Assembly: GCA_914767715.1 (NCBI GenBank)
Contig: OU612065.1
Span: 558,001-622,000, forward strand
Source of the DNA: Membranipora membranacea
Lineage: Eukaryota > Bryozoa > Gymnolaemata > Cheilostomatida > Membraniporidae
DNA length: 64,000 bases
Direction: 5' to 3'
Shown here: positions 12,677 to 23,602 of the stretch, piece by piece
How the letters are laid out: every line of letters begins with the position of its first letter
How positions within the stretch are numbered: the first letter of the stretch is position 1
The notes under the pieces: generated by a model
The model's database searches: none
Told to the model about the DNA's origin: nothing
What the model saw: only the letters and a program-made list of their open reading frames with translations
Program-made: the position numbers and the translations under genes

Positions 12677-15600
12677 TCTATCACTAACTGTAAATGTTGC
12701 GAGAAAAAGCCAAGATATTATTACATTAAACACAAAGAAGGATGGAAAATGAAATACAACATCTAACATTCCTAATGAATCTCAGAAGTTTATGGTTGAT
12801 ATTATTTCACAAGTAGAGCCGAAGCACAAAATTCAAGCATTGCTTTGAGTTACTTTGTTAGATCTCACCTGGAGACTCCTTTCTTGTATGCTTGCCTACT
12901 ACTAATTGATTTTAGCTCATAAAATAACCGTGATTTCAATTGTCTCATGTACTCTATTTTTTTGGCGCAAAAGACAGCAACTACTATAAAAATTGGGAAT
13001 GCTAATTATTGTATATTTTCATACAATATTGACCATTTTCATCAAGTTGTCCTCCCTAGGGAAAAGACAGTTTCATTGAGCACACCATCATTGGTTATGC
13101 TAGAATTCATGAATAACTCCTATTCTAAGACACAGTGTTCTCATAGGATCATTCCAGTGTAATAAGGTATCTGATAGCATATCTTTCAAACTTCTACTTG
13201 GAATTTTTGTTACATTTTTATGTTCTGCACAAGATCTTCCATATTGTGATCAAGGAGTTAAAGTCTTTAACTCCTTGTTGTGATGAAGTAGAGAAGGTGA
13301 CCGAAGAAATATCCTAGTATGCTACCAATGGGAGAGCGTCCCCTTTTCATAGGTATTGATGACACCAAAATAATCCAACCACAATCTCAATTCATGACAT
13401 CAGACTGAAGCCAATTGTGGAGTAGTCCTATCATAAGGTTTGTTGTCATGTTGTCATACGTGTACTTTGTACATGTATCTTGGAGTTGTCCTCTCTGTAC
13501 CTACTAAGGAGTTACCATCAGCTACCCTGACCTATATATGACAGAGACTTACTTGACCGTGACCTTGATTGAAGAGACACATATGGGCACTTGTCTACTG
13601 ACTTTCATGGTGAGTGGACTGCCTTATATCTTGCCATCCTGATAAGAACCCAACTTCGCCACACCAATATTTTCCAAAATAATTAGTCGAGCTCTCTAAC
13701 AGTAATTTTTGAATATGATAAAGCTGACTGCAAATCACGAAAATGGTCAAATATTTTCTTCATTGGCATTTTGAATTACAAACAATAAATTGTGCCCAAG
13801 TTCGCTACCAAGATACCTACATTGGTTTTTGACTTAGGATAGATAACTCAATACCTTTGTTGATTGCAGGCACCTGGAGAAACATACGCCTATTTTATTT
13901 ATGCCATGATCTACCATCCTAACAAACAATATGCAGCGCTGAAATCTGGGATTGAACAATTTGTCTGCAACTTGTCCAGAATAATCCCCTTGTTAATTGT
14001 ACTAACAGCAAGGAGTAACTCTTTGCTAACAGTAAAATTTTACTTAAATAATTAAATTTTTGACTTGCTTGTTGAGGTTGTTGATCATCATTGACATAAT
14101 TATGATAGTATACATAATCCACTTCTATGCAATGTCTTTGCTAGTAAAATGATTATTTATAACAACAGTGAATGAATGATTGCAAGACACAAGCCTGCTG
14201 CAGTTGAGATGGTGCAAGTGGAGTGATTGGGAGCCCCAGCAGTGGACCACTGTTGTTCACTGGCATTGCACAAACTTAACTGATGCATGCAATGAGCTTG
14301 TAATTATATTAAACTCTACTCTTGGTCAAACTAAGGAGATTGGCAACAATTTCACTTAGTTAGCTAAGAAATTTAAAGTTATTAGGCAATTCAAAATAAA
14401 AATAAAATGTGACTTGACTAGCCTAACCTTTGGCTAGTTAGTAGGCTAGCAGTGAGTGAGTAGCTAGCTAGCTAGTCTAATATTAATATGATTAACTTGA
14501 CAGAACAATAAGTCACCAGAAAGTATAATATAATTTCTTAAATTCATACTTAAGAAATATACACTAGACTGTTAGTTAACTCTTCTTCTCAATATTATTG
14601 ATCACAATGCATCAGTAGAAACTCACTCTGGTTTTCTTCAAGTTCTTGGCTTACTCTTTGCTTGTTTTTCTCTCTTATTTTTCTTTGTCAGTTTATCCTT
14701 GACCTTCAAGAAACAGAGACCCCAAAATGGTTTTTAAATGTGCACAGACATCCATATTCAACTATGGCTTAAAACACAATTGAGCCGAGATATCTTTTTC
14801 ATCTATTATTTTACAGTAACTTGCATATTGGTGTTTTATGCCAGAATCACATGACATGCACATGTATATTTTGTCGTGTATTCATTTTGGTTTTAGCCAA
14901 GTCTTTGCTGTTTAGGTGTAAGTGGGGAAGAGAAGTGAACAAACAAAGCTTGAAGAAGAAGAAGAAGGAGTCTCTAGCAATGTTTGACTGCCCCTTATTT
15001 TGGATGGTGACACACCATGCCTTTATTTTGCATATGACCAAGTATCAACAAAACAACCCAAAAAAATAATGGGCATTGGGAAAACAGGGACATCTAAGCC
15101 TCAGGAACCTATAAAAGCACTTGTCCAAGCCAGTTAATACTAGCCAATATTGGTTCAGCTAGTAGTCAAGCCAGCTCTTTTCATTAGCCTGCCCAGGCTA
15201 CCTTTTCATGATTGTCTAATCAGAAGTATCTACTTCTAACAAACACTTGTCATTAGAAACACTTATCTAATTGGATAACATTCAAATTGATTTATTTGCT
15301 ATATCACTATGGCGGCCCACGGTTACATCTCGAGATGTATCTGCGGGCTGCCGTAAAATCACAGCTAAATGTATCTAGCTTGATCGGGTACACTTTGTAG
15401 ACATTGGACATCTAGGCGCTGAGATTTTTAAGTCAATTGAACTCCTTGGTGTAACGTCAGTAGAGTCTCATGCCGATGAACATATGTTTGATTTTACTGT
15501 CGCTGCTGACCGAACCTTTTTGACCAAAACAATGATCTATCAAACTTACAATTTGGAAATAGACTCCAAATATGACTTTGTATAGTTTACAGTAAAGTAT

Positions 15601-15759
15601 ATACTGCAATACTCTATAGTCTATCTAGGAGAGATAACAAATGGTGATTGGTGATCGCACTTGAAATAGAGATAATAATATATATTCCTTCTGTTATCAT
15701 TTTTAGTGATTGATACAGAATGACGGCGACAATATATTTTAATAATTTGATTTTCAGTA
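12677..15759. other. Divergent intergenic region
   Basis: Between the divergently transcribed SMARCE1 (minus) and the unknown 641-residue gene (plus). I find no convincing exon. It contains a palindromic hairpin at 15311-15352 and a short palindrome AGCCTGCCCAGGCT near 15186 that recurs inside the hairpin at 22.8 kb. Confidence 0.5.
15311..15352. repeat. Imperfect hairpin palindrome
   Basis: A 42-nt imperfect palindrome, GC-rich against an AT-rich background. The arms start GGCGGCCC and end GGGCTGCC, around the perfect core ACATCTCGAGATGT. By eye about 18 of 22 arm positions pair. It could be an element end, a structured RNA or a binding site; nothing in the context decides. Confidence 0.6.
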
Positions 15760-18700
15760 ATGGAGACATCTGATGTATCGAGCTGTGTTTGGTACCATGG
15801 ACATCACTCATTCACTGTTACTGATTCTGTATTATGTATCGAACCAACCTCTAAGGTAAGGACCAATAACCAAATGGCTAACATGTCATCGAATAGTCGC
15901 TTATCCTTCTAATGAAATTACCCCAAGTATAAATGACAACAGCGCCTGATTGGCTTGGCAGAGTTTGTCTCTTTGCATACATTCAGAGATTGATATATCC
16001 CATTACAGACAGGGACAACTCATTTCAATCAGATGTTGCCTGAGTAAGTAACTATACTGTGGATTATTTATATTAATATCATTTTATCCTGTGGGTTGTT
16101 ACTAGGCACAGCCATATATAATATGGTCATGGTCAGAACACTATTTTTTTGGATTCTCTATGTGCATAACTTGACTGATAGTGTGTCAATTCTTTATAGT
16201 TATTTTTATGTTTGAGTATTATTTTGTTTATACACAGCAGTCAGAGTTGAGTGAGCAGAATATAAATGTGAAGGATGTCCCGATAGTAGATATATGTTAT
16301 GACTCTTTACACAGACTAGCTTTTATTGTAAGTATGTCGCATGGCGCATCGACTCCCAGGCTTGATCTCAACTTTGGTGTCATAATTCAAGAACATATTT
16401 TGGTCAATGGGCCCCTAAGTAAGCTAAGTCTGTCTTGACAAACTTTGTTTGTTCCATGTGGTAGAGTTCAGTAAAAAAGTAACGCTTACACCAGGGAGAA
16501 TTCTCCCTGCTTACACTAAGCATTCCTGAATATAAGATGTTTATCAGAGAAGTTCCTCCCCATTTTCTTCCACTTTACGAACAAAGCCAGTCCAGCTGGA
16601 TATAAAGAATTTTGTTTTTTGATCGTCAGATAAATGAGAGAGGATTGTGTCTTATCTATCACAATAGTATGCACACATGGATGCTCATAGATAAAATACA
16701 ACTTTTTCCGGAAGAAGTTCAAGTGCTGACACGTGGATGCTGTAAACAAAATAATACTATCTACTGGCAGAGCATACAAGGCACTAAAGTTACCATCAAC
16801 TCAACCAAATATAGTGCTCACTCAGGTAAGTCTTGGTTTATAAGTTTTAGATTTTGTGGTCATTGTAATTATTAGGAGTGTTTAGCAATTTTACTTCTGT
16901 TACCCTTTTTATATAGTCAATACATAAATGCCTTTTTACCACAGTTACTCCAGTTTGCAAATCTCTGGAGAGGATGGACATTGTAATCTATAAATGTTAA
17001 ATGTGGTGGGACTAGATTTGGTAGACTCTGTAGGTATTGCCCTGAGTCCCCTTTATTATGTTCTTCATCAAGTTATGGTCATTAATAAGTTGTAGTGTAG
17101 ATGGTTTTATGAATAAATTATTTATTTGTTTGCATCCTTATCACACTTTTGTTATATACATGTTTGGTTGATTAAGGTAGTACAGATTTGGTTGTGACGT
17201 TACATCCTAGTACTCCGCTGTTGATTGACTGGATGCCTAGTGACCTCATTGTTTGCGCAGCAACCAATAAGCTTCTCTGTTTTCCTCGGTAAGCGATTAC
17301 TACATGTGTGTTATTTGGTGCTGTGATTATAAACTCGTCGTAGACTTCATGTGGCTGGCTCATTTTGTGGTCTCCATAGCAATATCTAAAAATAATGAAA
17401 CTTTCAATGCTTTCTTGAGTTATTATTCTTCATAACTGCACATTTATTCTGCTGAATAAAATACAGACACGAGAAGTTCAAGGTAGTTATGTTGATGATT
17501 ACACCGGTAAAGCTGGATGTAGTGGTATTTCCTTCTGGTATTGTCTCCTCCGTCGATCATGTATCTGATGCTGTACACTTCCAGACTATATCTCTCTCCA
17601 TACTCACAGCTATATATGACAACAAGGTGAGTAGTAGATGATTAATCAGAGGATATGACTTATGCTGACGTTACATTTCGGTTCGCATGTTGCTTGGTGA
17701 ATGTAGGTTCATTTGTTTTTTTATTTTGATATTTGCTATTTGTTTTGCTATGTTGCTCCGCAAACTACACTTGTTTTTACTTTTGTCTTTGTGACATGCA
17801 GAATAACAAGAGTGCGATCAGTCGGGTGCTAGCGGACACACAGAAAGACAGGGTTGTATTTATATGCGCTGACAATCATATATGGGAGTACAGAGTGGCT
17901 ACTCTGAAGTTTGAGAGACTGACGAGAAGTATAACGCATAATCCTCAATCATCCCTCATTCTGCACAACGATATCATCTATTGTATGGAAAAAGACTCTC
18001 ACAGAATAAGGTGAGTTATTTGTATGATAAGAAGCTGATCATGTGACATATAATCCAGACTTATGAGTTATCAGTTTGTACATCACACGGTACACATATA
18101 CATCATATAAAATCCTACTTGTAGAGCGTTTCCAGTTGACGTAGAGTTAGCTCCAGGATTAGAGGATACTATATCTCGTATAAAAGCTTCAGACTGGTAT
18201 ATCTCTCCTGACTCTACTGATATCACTATCATAAAGCAGGACAAAACTACAATATCACTTAATATGGTCAGTTTGGATTCAACCAGGGGGTGGAATATAC
18301 CCTCCTTTTTTCCTAGTTATCGATATGTTGGTCCAATTTGTGAGTTTTCCCCTCATTGATGTGGAGAGCATAACTTTGAATTATCAATGCAAGTTAAGAG
18401 GTGAATAATTTTGCTGCAGTCTTTGCAAATTCCCATTTTGTTGCGTAGCCATAGGCTGATAGTAAGGATATGATTGTATAATACCACAGTTGATAGACCG
18501 ATGTGCACAGATAGAGACATACAAGGATAGTAAGAGCCTCCCTATGTCAGCTCCGTGCAGTGAAGCTTCTCTTACAGACACAGTCCATCATATTATCAGC
18601 CTATCAGAGGTAAGGATGTATGCAGCATATTCTGTTTTGATTACTTTGCTGTCAGCGACAGAGCGTCTGCCCACATAACTGATTTATCCATTCTCTTGAT

Positions 18701-21236
18701 ATTATCAACTCTCCCGACGATGTATACACCCTATTTATAACTATTTAGAGTATTGTGATTCTGAACGACTACAAAGAGAGACTTGATTTTTACTGTCTCA
18801 GGATTTCATATTAATCTTTTTATGTAATTTCAGAGCAGAGTTACCTCAGAACTGCTGACCTCTCTTAACAAGAAGGCAGAACAAGTCATTGTCAAAACTC
18901 CGTTCATCAAAGAAATTGGTAAATACTTCATGCCTATTTCTATTTATCTGATTTTCCATTTTAATACATCTGACTCTGTCAGCTGCTGGTGTAAAACTGA
19001 GCTGCCTCCAAAAATGTCACTGTATTGGTACACAGTGTCAGTGCAGTTGATAAAATTTTGTAAATTATTGTTTAGAAATGTATGTCTTATGTTTTATTAT
19101 AGACAACTGCAGTGTATTTGTGTAGTATTTGTATAGTATGTGTGTAGTATGTGTGTAGTATGTGCAGTATGTGTGTAGTATGTGCAGTATGTGTGTAGTA
19201 TTTGTGTAGTATCTGTGTAGTATCTGTGTAGTATCTGTGTAGTATTTGTATAGTGATTATTTATATACATAGCTAGAGAGGAACAATTACTGCTCACTAT
19301 GTAGTCATAATGAACTTATGACAAAGCCAAAAAGTTCACCTAATACAGTGCTGACTATTGTGATTTGTAGATAATGCATTGATGTGCTCTCAGCAGAAAC
19401 ACAAATCACAACCAAAGCTATTACTGGTGAGTAATACACTCTTAGGTGACGACATATAAATATCTGTGATAGTAGTTTTTTATTTTTATGTCTATTTTTG
19501 TTTTATTTGCTTTTCAACGATTATTATTTTGACATTACAGCAGGCAACTATAGACAGTGTGTATATGTTACTAGATGGTATCACTCAGGAAAATCTACAA
19601 CACCAAGTGGCCACATTGATTAACTATATGGATACAGCTCAACATGTCACATTTACAGCATTAATTAGATACCTGTTACAGGCAGACAACAAGCAGACTG
19701 GTATGTACCTTTCCCCCCTCCCCCACTGTATTTTGCACAAACTGCTATACTTTGCATGATGAAATAGATTTTATTTGTGCCATTTAACTTAGCCCCGTTT
19801 GCAGTTGATTATCTACAAATCTTACTAAGACGAATATTTGACTTATATCTTGTAAGAATTATAAGTGATATTATATCTATGTGAAGTTGTTCTCTCTCTG
19901 CTTGTGAAAAGATGACTACAGTTGACAAATTTGCCAGCGAGCATAAGTGTATATGTAGTTCAATGCTTTAGGTGACGAGCGCTGGACTAAATTCTTCTCA
20001 CTGACCGATAATAAATCTAATAACACACCCCTGATAACACTGTTTCTCTATTCTGTGTGGAAGTGTAAACCTTCAGTGCTGGTAAGCTCCTCTTGTTTGC
20101 TTACTGAATTTGTCAGAATGTTGCTGAAACTCAAAACTTTGTGAACAATTATATCCAAATCACACTATAAGGTTGTTGATCTGCTATAGTCATATTTTGT
20201 AATTGTAGAGTATGTTGCAAATATTTTTCTGATAAAGTATTTCATCAACAGAGGACGGTATTTTACTGGTTGATATTGATACACTTCCTCTTTGTCCTTT
20301 ATTTCATCTGTACTACAGGTGGATACGGTTTTAATGGTTGGATGTAAATATAAAGAGATTAAGTCTGTTAGTCACGCTCCTCATCATGTAAGTAATAGGA
20401 TGAAAATCTTATATCGATGAACCCAATCATACCCATATACCCTACTCCCTAGAGGAGTGTTGTATTTAGCAGGAGGACCGGTTTGCACATCATTGGTATA
20501 GCTAAATTAAACGCAAGCTATCATTCACTATCATTGTTTTATGTTAACACTAAGTTAGTCAAAATTAAGCGCTAGCTAGCATTAAGTCATTGCCATACAG
20601 GCGTACAAGGCAAACCATATCCTAGCTAACATTATATCCCCTAGGGTATTTAAAAATACTCTCATTTACATCTACCAGCACACAAATACATCAGCTGCAG
20701 GTTTTGTTGACTAGAAGAGAAAACAAAATAAATGAACATTGAAAATATTATATACTTTTATATTATCTGGGCTTCAGATTGTGGATGGGCTTATAGACAC
20801 AATAGAGAACTCTAGTGATATAGTAGAAGATAAGAATTATCGTCTGTTATTCTGTAAGCTACTTTGTCTCAGGTATGATCCAATACGTCTATTTATTCCG
20901 TTACGTTATCATAATTAATCATGATTATAAACTTTGGTGAGAACTGATCAGATGATTGGATGCCAAACATATGACCAGTATATTCACAGTGTCAGTATAT
21001 GTACTCTCAGTTTTCACTTAGATTCTGTCAAAGATATAAACGAGATGAACGATGTTAGTTATCACGGAGAGACAGCACATGACATTCCCAGGTCTGATTT
21101 TAGTGGATGTGACGGTAGAGTGATGCAGACTATATCCTTACTTAGAGGCTCGCTCATGGCTGATGCACTGGTCGATCTCAGAAGAACATTCCAAAATCAC
21201 CCGGTGCTGTGTCATGTCATAAACTCTACAATATAA
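15760..21236 (+). CDS. Uncharacterised 641-residue protein, 15 exons
   Basis: Fifteen exons with GT..AG junctions join in one frame: 15760-15855, 16238-16327, 16630-16825, 17177-17288, 17467-17626, 17802-18010, 18125-18266, 18490-18609, 18834-18918, 19371-19426, 19541-19700, 19972-20081, 20319-20387, 20778-20872, 21011-21236 (TAA). Total 1,926 nt. The first half is rich in short beta-strand-like hydrophobic runs (DRVVFICADNHIWEYRV, SDLIVCAATNKLLCF), which would fit a degenerate beta-propeller. The second half looks helical (ATIDSVYMLLDGITQENL, TFTALIRYLLQAD). I see no signal peptide, membrane segment or catalytic motif. A propeller followed by a helical region is typical of trafficking or complex scaffolds, for example HPS or RMC1-type proteins, but no motif lets me assign one. 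The consistent phasing makes the gene itself secure; the function is unknown. Confidence 0.8.
19121..19255. repeat. Short-period repeat TGTGTAGTAT
   Basis: An imperfect tandem array of a 10-bp unit near TGTGTAGTAT, with variants TGTGCAGTAT and TCTGTGTAGT, inside the intron 18919-19370 of the unknown gene. It yields tyrosine/threonine-rich spurious frames on the minus strand. Confidence 0.85.
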
Positions 21237-21975
21237 ACACAGACTGTAACTCAAGCATCTACCATGTAGATGGGTATTACTACTCGATTAACTTGGACTC
21301 TAATGATCAGTTTTTTATTCATTCACAGTTTTATGTCAGCCACCAAAGAACTTTGGAATATATCTAGAATCTTTATTATATGTAGGCTCTCACAAGCCGA
21401 GGCTCAAATTACTTTGTGAAATGGGGATCATTATCAATTCCGGAATTATGTTCACCCGAGAGTGCTGGAACAATCTATCAGGAATGCTCTCCTGATGGGA
21501 GTCTCACCATATCTACTACCGCCCGTAGGCCTGGCAATGAATAGAATGCGTGCTAACCGCTTGCACCAACTTACCATACCAAAATAAAGAATGGTGTGAT
21601 CAATGAACTCCCTGAGGGAGGGAGTTCATTGGTTTGATAGCACCTGTCATCATACCTGTTATCCACTACTCAGGAGTGTGTATTCACATCCCACTAAGCT
21701 CATATCATTAATATACCCACTAACCCACTAACAAAACAGCAATTCATCAAAATTCTAAATGAATTGATCAGGAAAAGACAAAGTAGATATTTTGAAAAAA
21801 GAAAAAATCTAAAACTAATTTGTTGACCAGTATAGTCGTTTTCTCTCAACTAAGTCTCCATTCCGAAGCACCTTATTAATTTTTTTTTTAATACTTTCAT
21901 TTATACTTATTCTAATTTATGTCTATACGTAACATGACTGAAATGTTTTACTGCTAATCGACTGATTAAGAAAGG
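21237..21975. other. 3' flank of the unknown gene
   Basis: Presumed 3' UTR and spacer. Near 21.46-21.63 kb are short inverted motifs built on CTCCCTGAGGGAG. No coding region is recognisable. Confidence 0.4.
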
Positions 21976-22600
21976 ATGGTAGCAGGTCCTACCCTTTGTG
22001 TGAGCTACAGACTACCTGTACATGTCCTTAGATTAATACTTTTGATAAACGTGAGGCTCCTTGATGTGATATTTGATGAACACCTGAAGTTTCACTCCCA
22101 TGAAGACCATATCATTGACAAAACATTCTCTTCATGCTCTTATAAAGCTAAGAAAAGCTGGTGTGAGATCTCATTCACTGATTTCATTTTACAAATCATA
22201 CGCAGCCCCGTGCTGGTTCCCACACACCACCCAAGATGATAAGGATAAACTGGAGAGATTTCAAAAGCTATGGACCAGAATTATGATTCCATATGAGGAA
22301 AAGTATGAAGAGAGACTTTCATTACTAAATATACATCTTGATATTCTTTGTTATAGATATATTGCAAAGGTTAAAGAATATGAGAATCATCCGTGCAAGA
22401 TATTTTTGGAAGCCCGAGATCACCCTTCCATAAATAGGACAGCTTTTATAGACAATGATATTTTCCATAAATACACCATACTGCTTTGTTTTTATTTATT
22501 CATGAATGGTCTTTATTCGTCATCGACTTTGATCGGCAGTAATAAAGTATATAATATATATATAGATCAGGGTGTTTGCCCAAAGTCCCTGATTGGATAG
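21976..22600 (+). pseudogene. Degenerate non-LTR retrotransposon fragment
   Basis: Two overlapping frames together resemble the segment downstream of the reverse-transcriptase domain in LINE proteins. Frame one (about 21976-22180) contains GVRLLDVIFDEHLKF-like text (here VRLLDVIFDEHLKFHSH). Frame two (22100-22600) contains LIKLRKAGVRSHSLISFYKS, APCWFPHTTQDDKDKLERFQ and KLWTRIMIP. The switch between frames indicates a frameshift. The catalytic RT motifs upstream are absent, so this is a 5'-truncated, inactive copy. It lies in the convergent spacer between two host genes. Confidence 0.65.
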
Positions 22601-22832
22601 TTGTTTTATGCGAAGTTGTCCTCTTAATTTATTGACCACTGCAGTTGATATTGTAGCTGCATTTAGTAAGAAGTGATCATGCCAAACTCAAATAATCGAT
22701 GTTACTTTGAGGTAATCTACCAACCGAATAATTCATCATAGTACATGTCAGAGATATGGATGGAGTCCTTTGGTCCGTAGCAAATCTTGTGATTCGTGTT
22801 TCACACATACTGCTTAAAATCAGGGAGTTATG

Positions 22833-22892
22833 CTAGCCTGGGCAGGCTGTCTGGGGTAGGTGGGTGACACCCCGACAGCCTGCCCAGGCTAG
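22833..22892. repeat. Perfect hairpin flanked by GTTATG direct repeats
   Basis: Two perfectly complementary 19-nt arms (CTAGCCTGGGCAGGCTGTC and its complement) enclose a loop of about 22 nt. The hairpin is immediately flanked by GTTATG on the left and AGTTATG on the right, like a short target duplication. The arm core also occurs near 15186. It may be a tiny foldback element. Confidence 0.8.
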
Positions 22893-22906
22893 AGTTATGC
22901 AGAAGA

Positions 22907-23030
22907 GACATTTCAATGTGGATAGCTTTAAGACATAAGCTCTATGGGATAGCTTTAAGACATGTGCTCTATGGGATAGCTTTAAATCATGTGGATATCT
23001 TTAAAACATAGATAGCACCAAAACATGTGC
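22907..23030. repeat. Imperfect ~31-bp tandem repeat
   Basis: Four decaying copies of a unit containing GGATAGCTTTAAGACATGTG and CTCTATG. Non-coding spacer between the LINE fragment and the SR-protein gene. Confidence 0.7.
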
Positions 23031-23602
23031 TCCTCTTCCTCTAAGATTTAATGTTGAGAACAAAGTACAAGCTCTTCAAAACTTCCCGCTATTATACAAG
23101 ACACTATTGCTGCATGATAATGCAAATGGCTTCAATTAAACATTTATCATTCCCAGCAAGTGTTGAGGAATAGACAAATGAAGGGTTTTAGCTAGTTTAG
23201 TTGGTTATGTACTATACAATATTATTTACAGCAATCAAAAGCATAATAGCATTCAATATATCAATAAAATTCATCAAGTATTCCATCCAAGTATTGCCAT
23301 GAAATATGAAATTTAAGTATTACCGGAAATGGCAAATCTAGAATGAAAGGTGAAGACGCTCATATGATTATTTAGTTCAAAATGATAGGCTTAACACACT
23401 GGTTCAAGTTGGAACAGTCACTGACCATGGAGCTACCTCCTCTCCTCACGCCTTTGGTTCTTGATATGAGGTAAAAAGCTCGCACGATCGACAGGCATGT
23501 TTCTTCATGGATAAAAATCCTTGCAGGAAAACAGCAGCAATGCACAAAGTGAACAATGAAATAATATACATGTAATAAAATGATTTGTGGGTGGAATTAT
23601 GA

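Noticed and set aside
13482-13505. Further copy of the foldback element
   Set aside because: Only a short shared string (AGTTGTCCTCTCT) is visible here and near 22.61 kb, too little to call an insertion.
16009-16043. Possible 35-nt exon with good splice signals in the unknown gene
   Set aside because: Including it breaks the frame; joining 15855 directly to 16238 keeps phase 0 and the reading continues cleanly.
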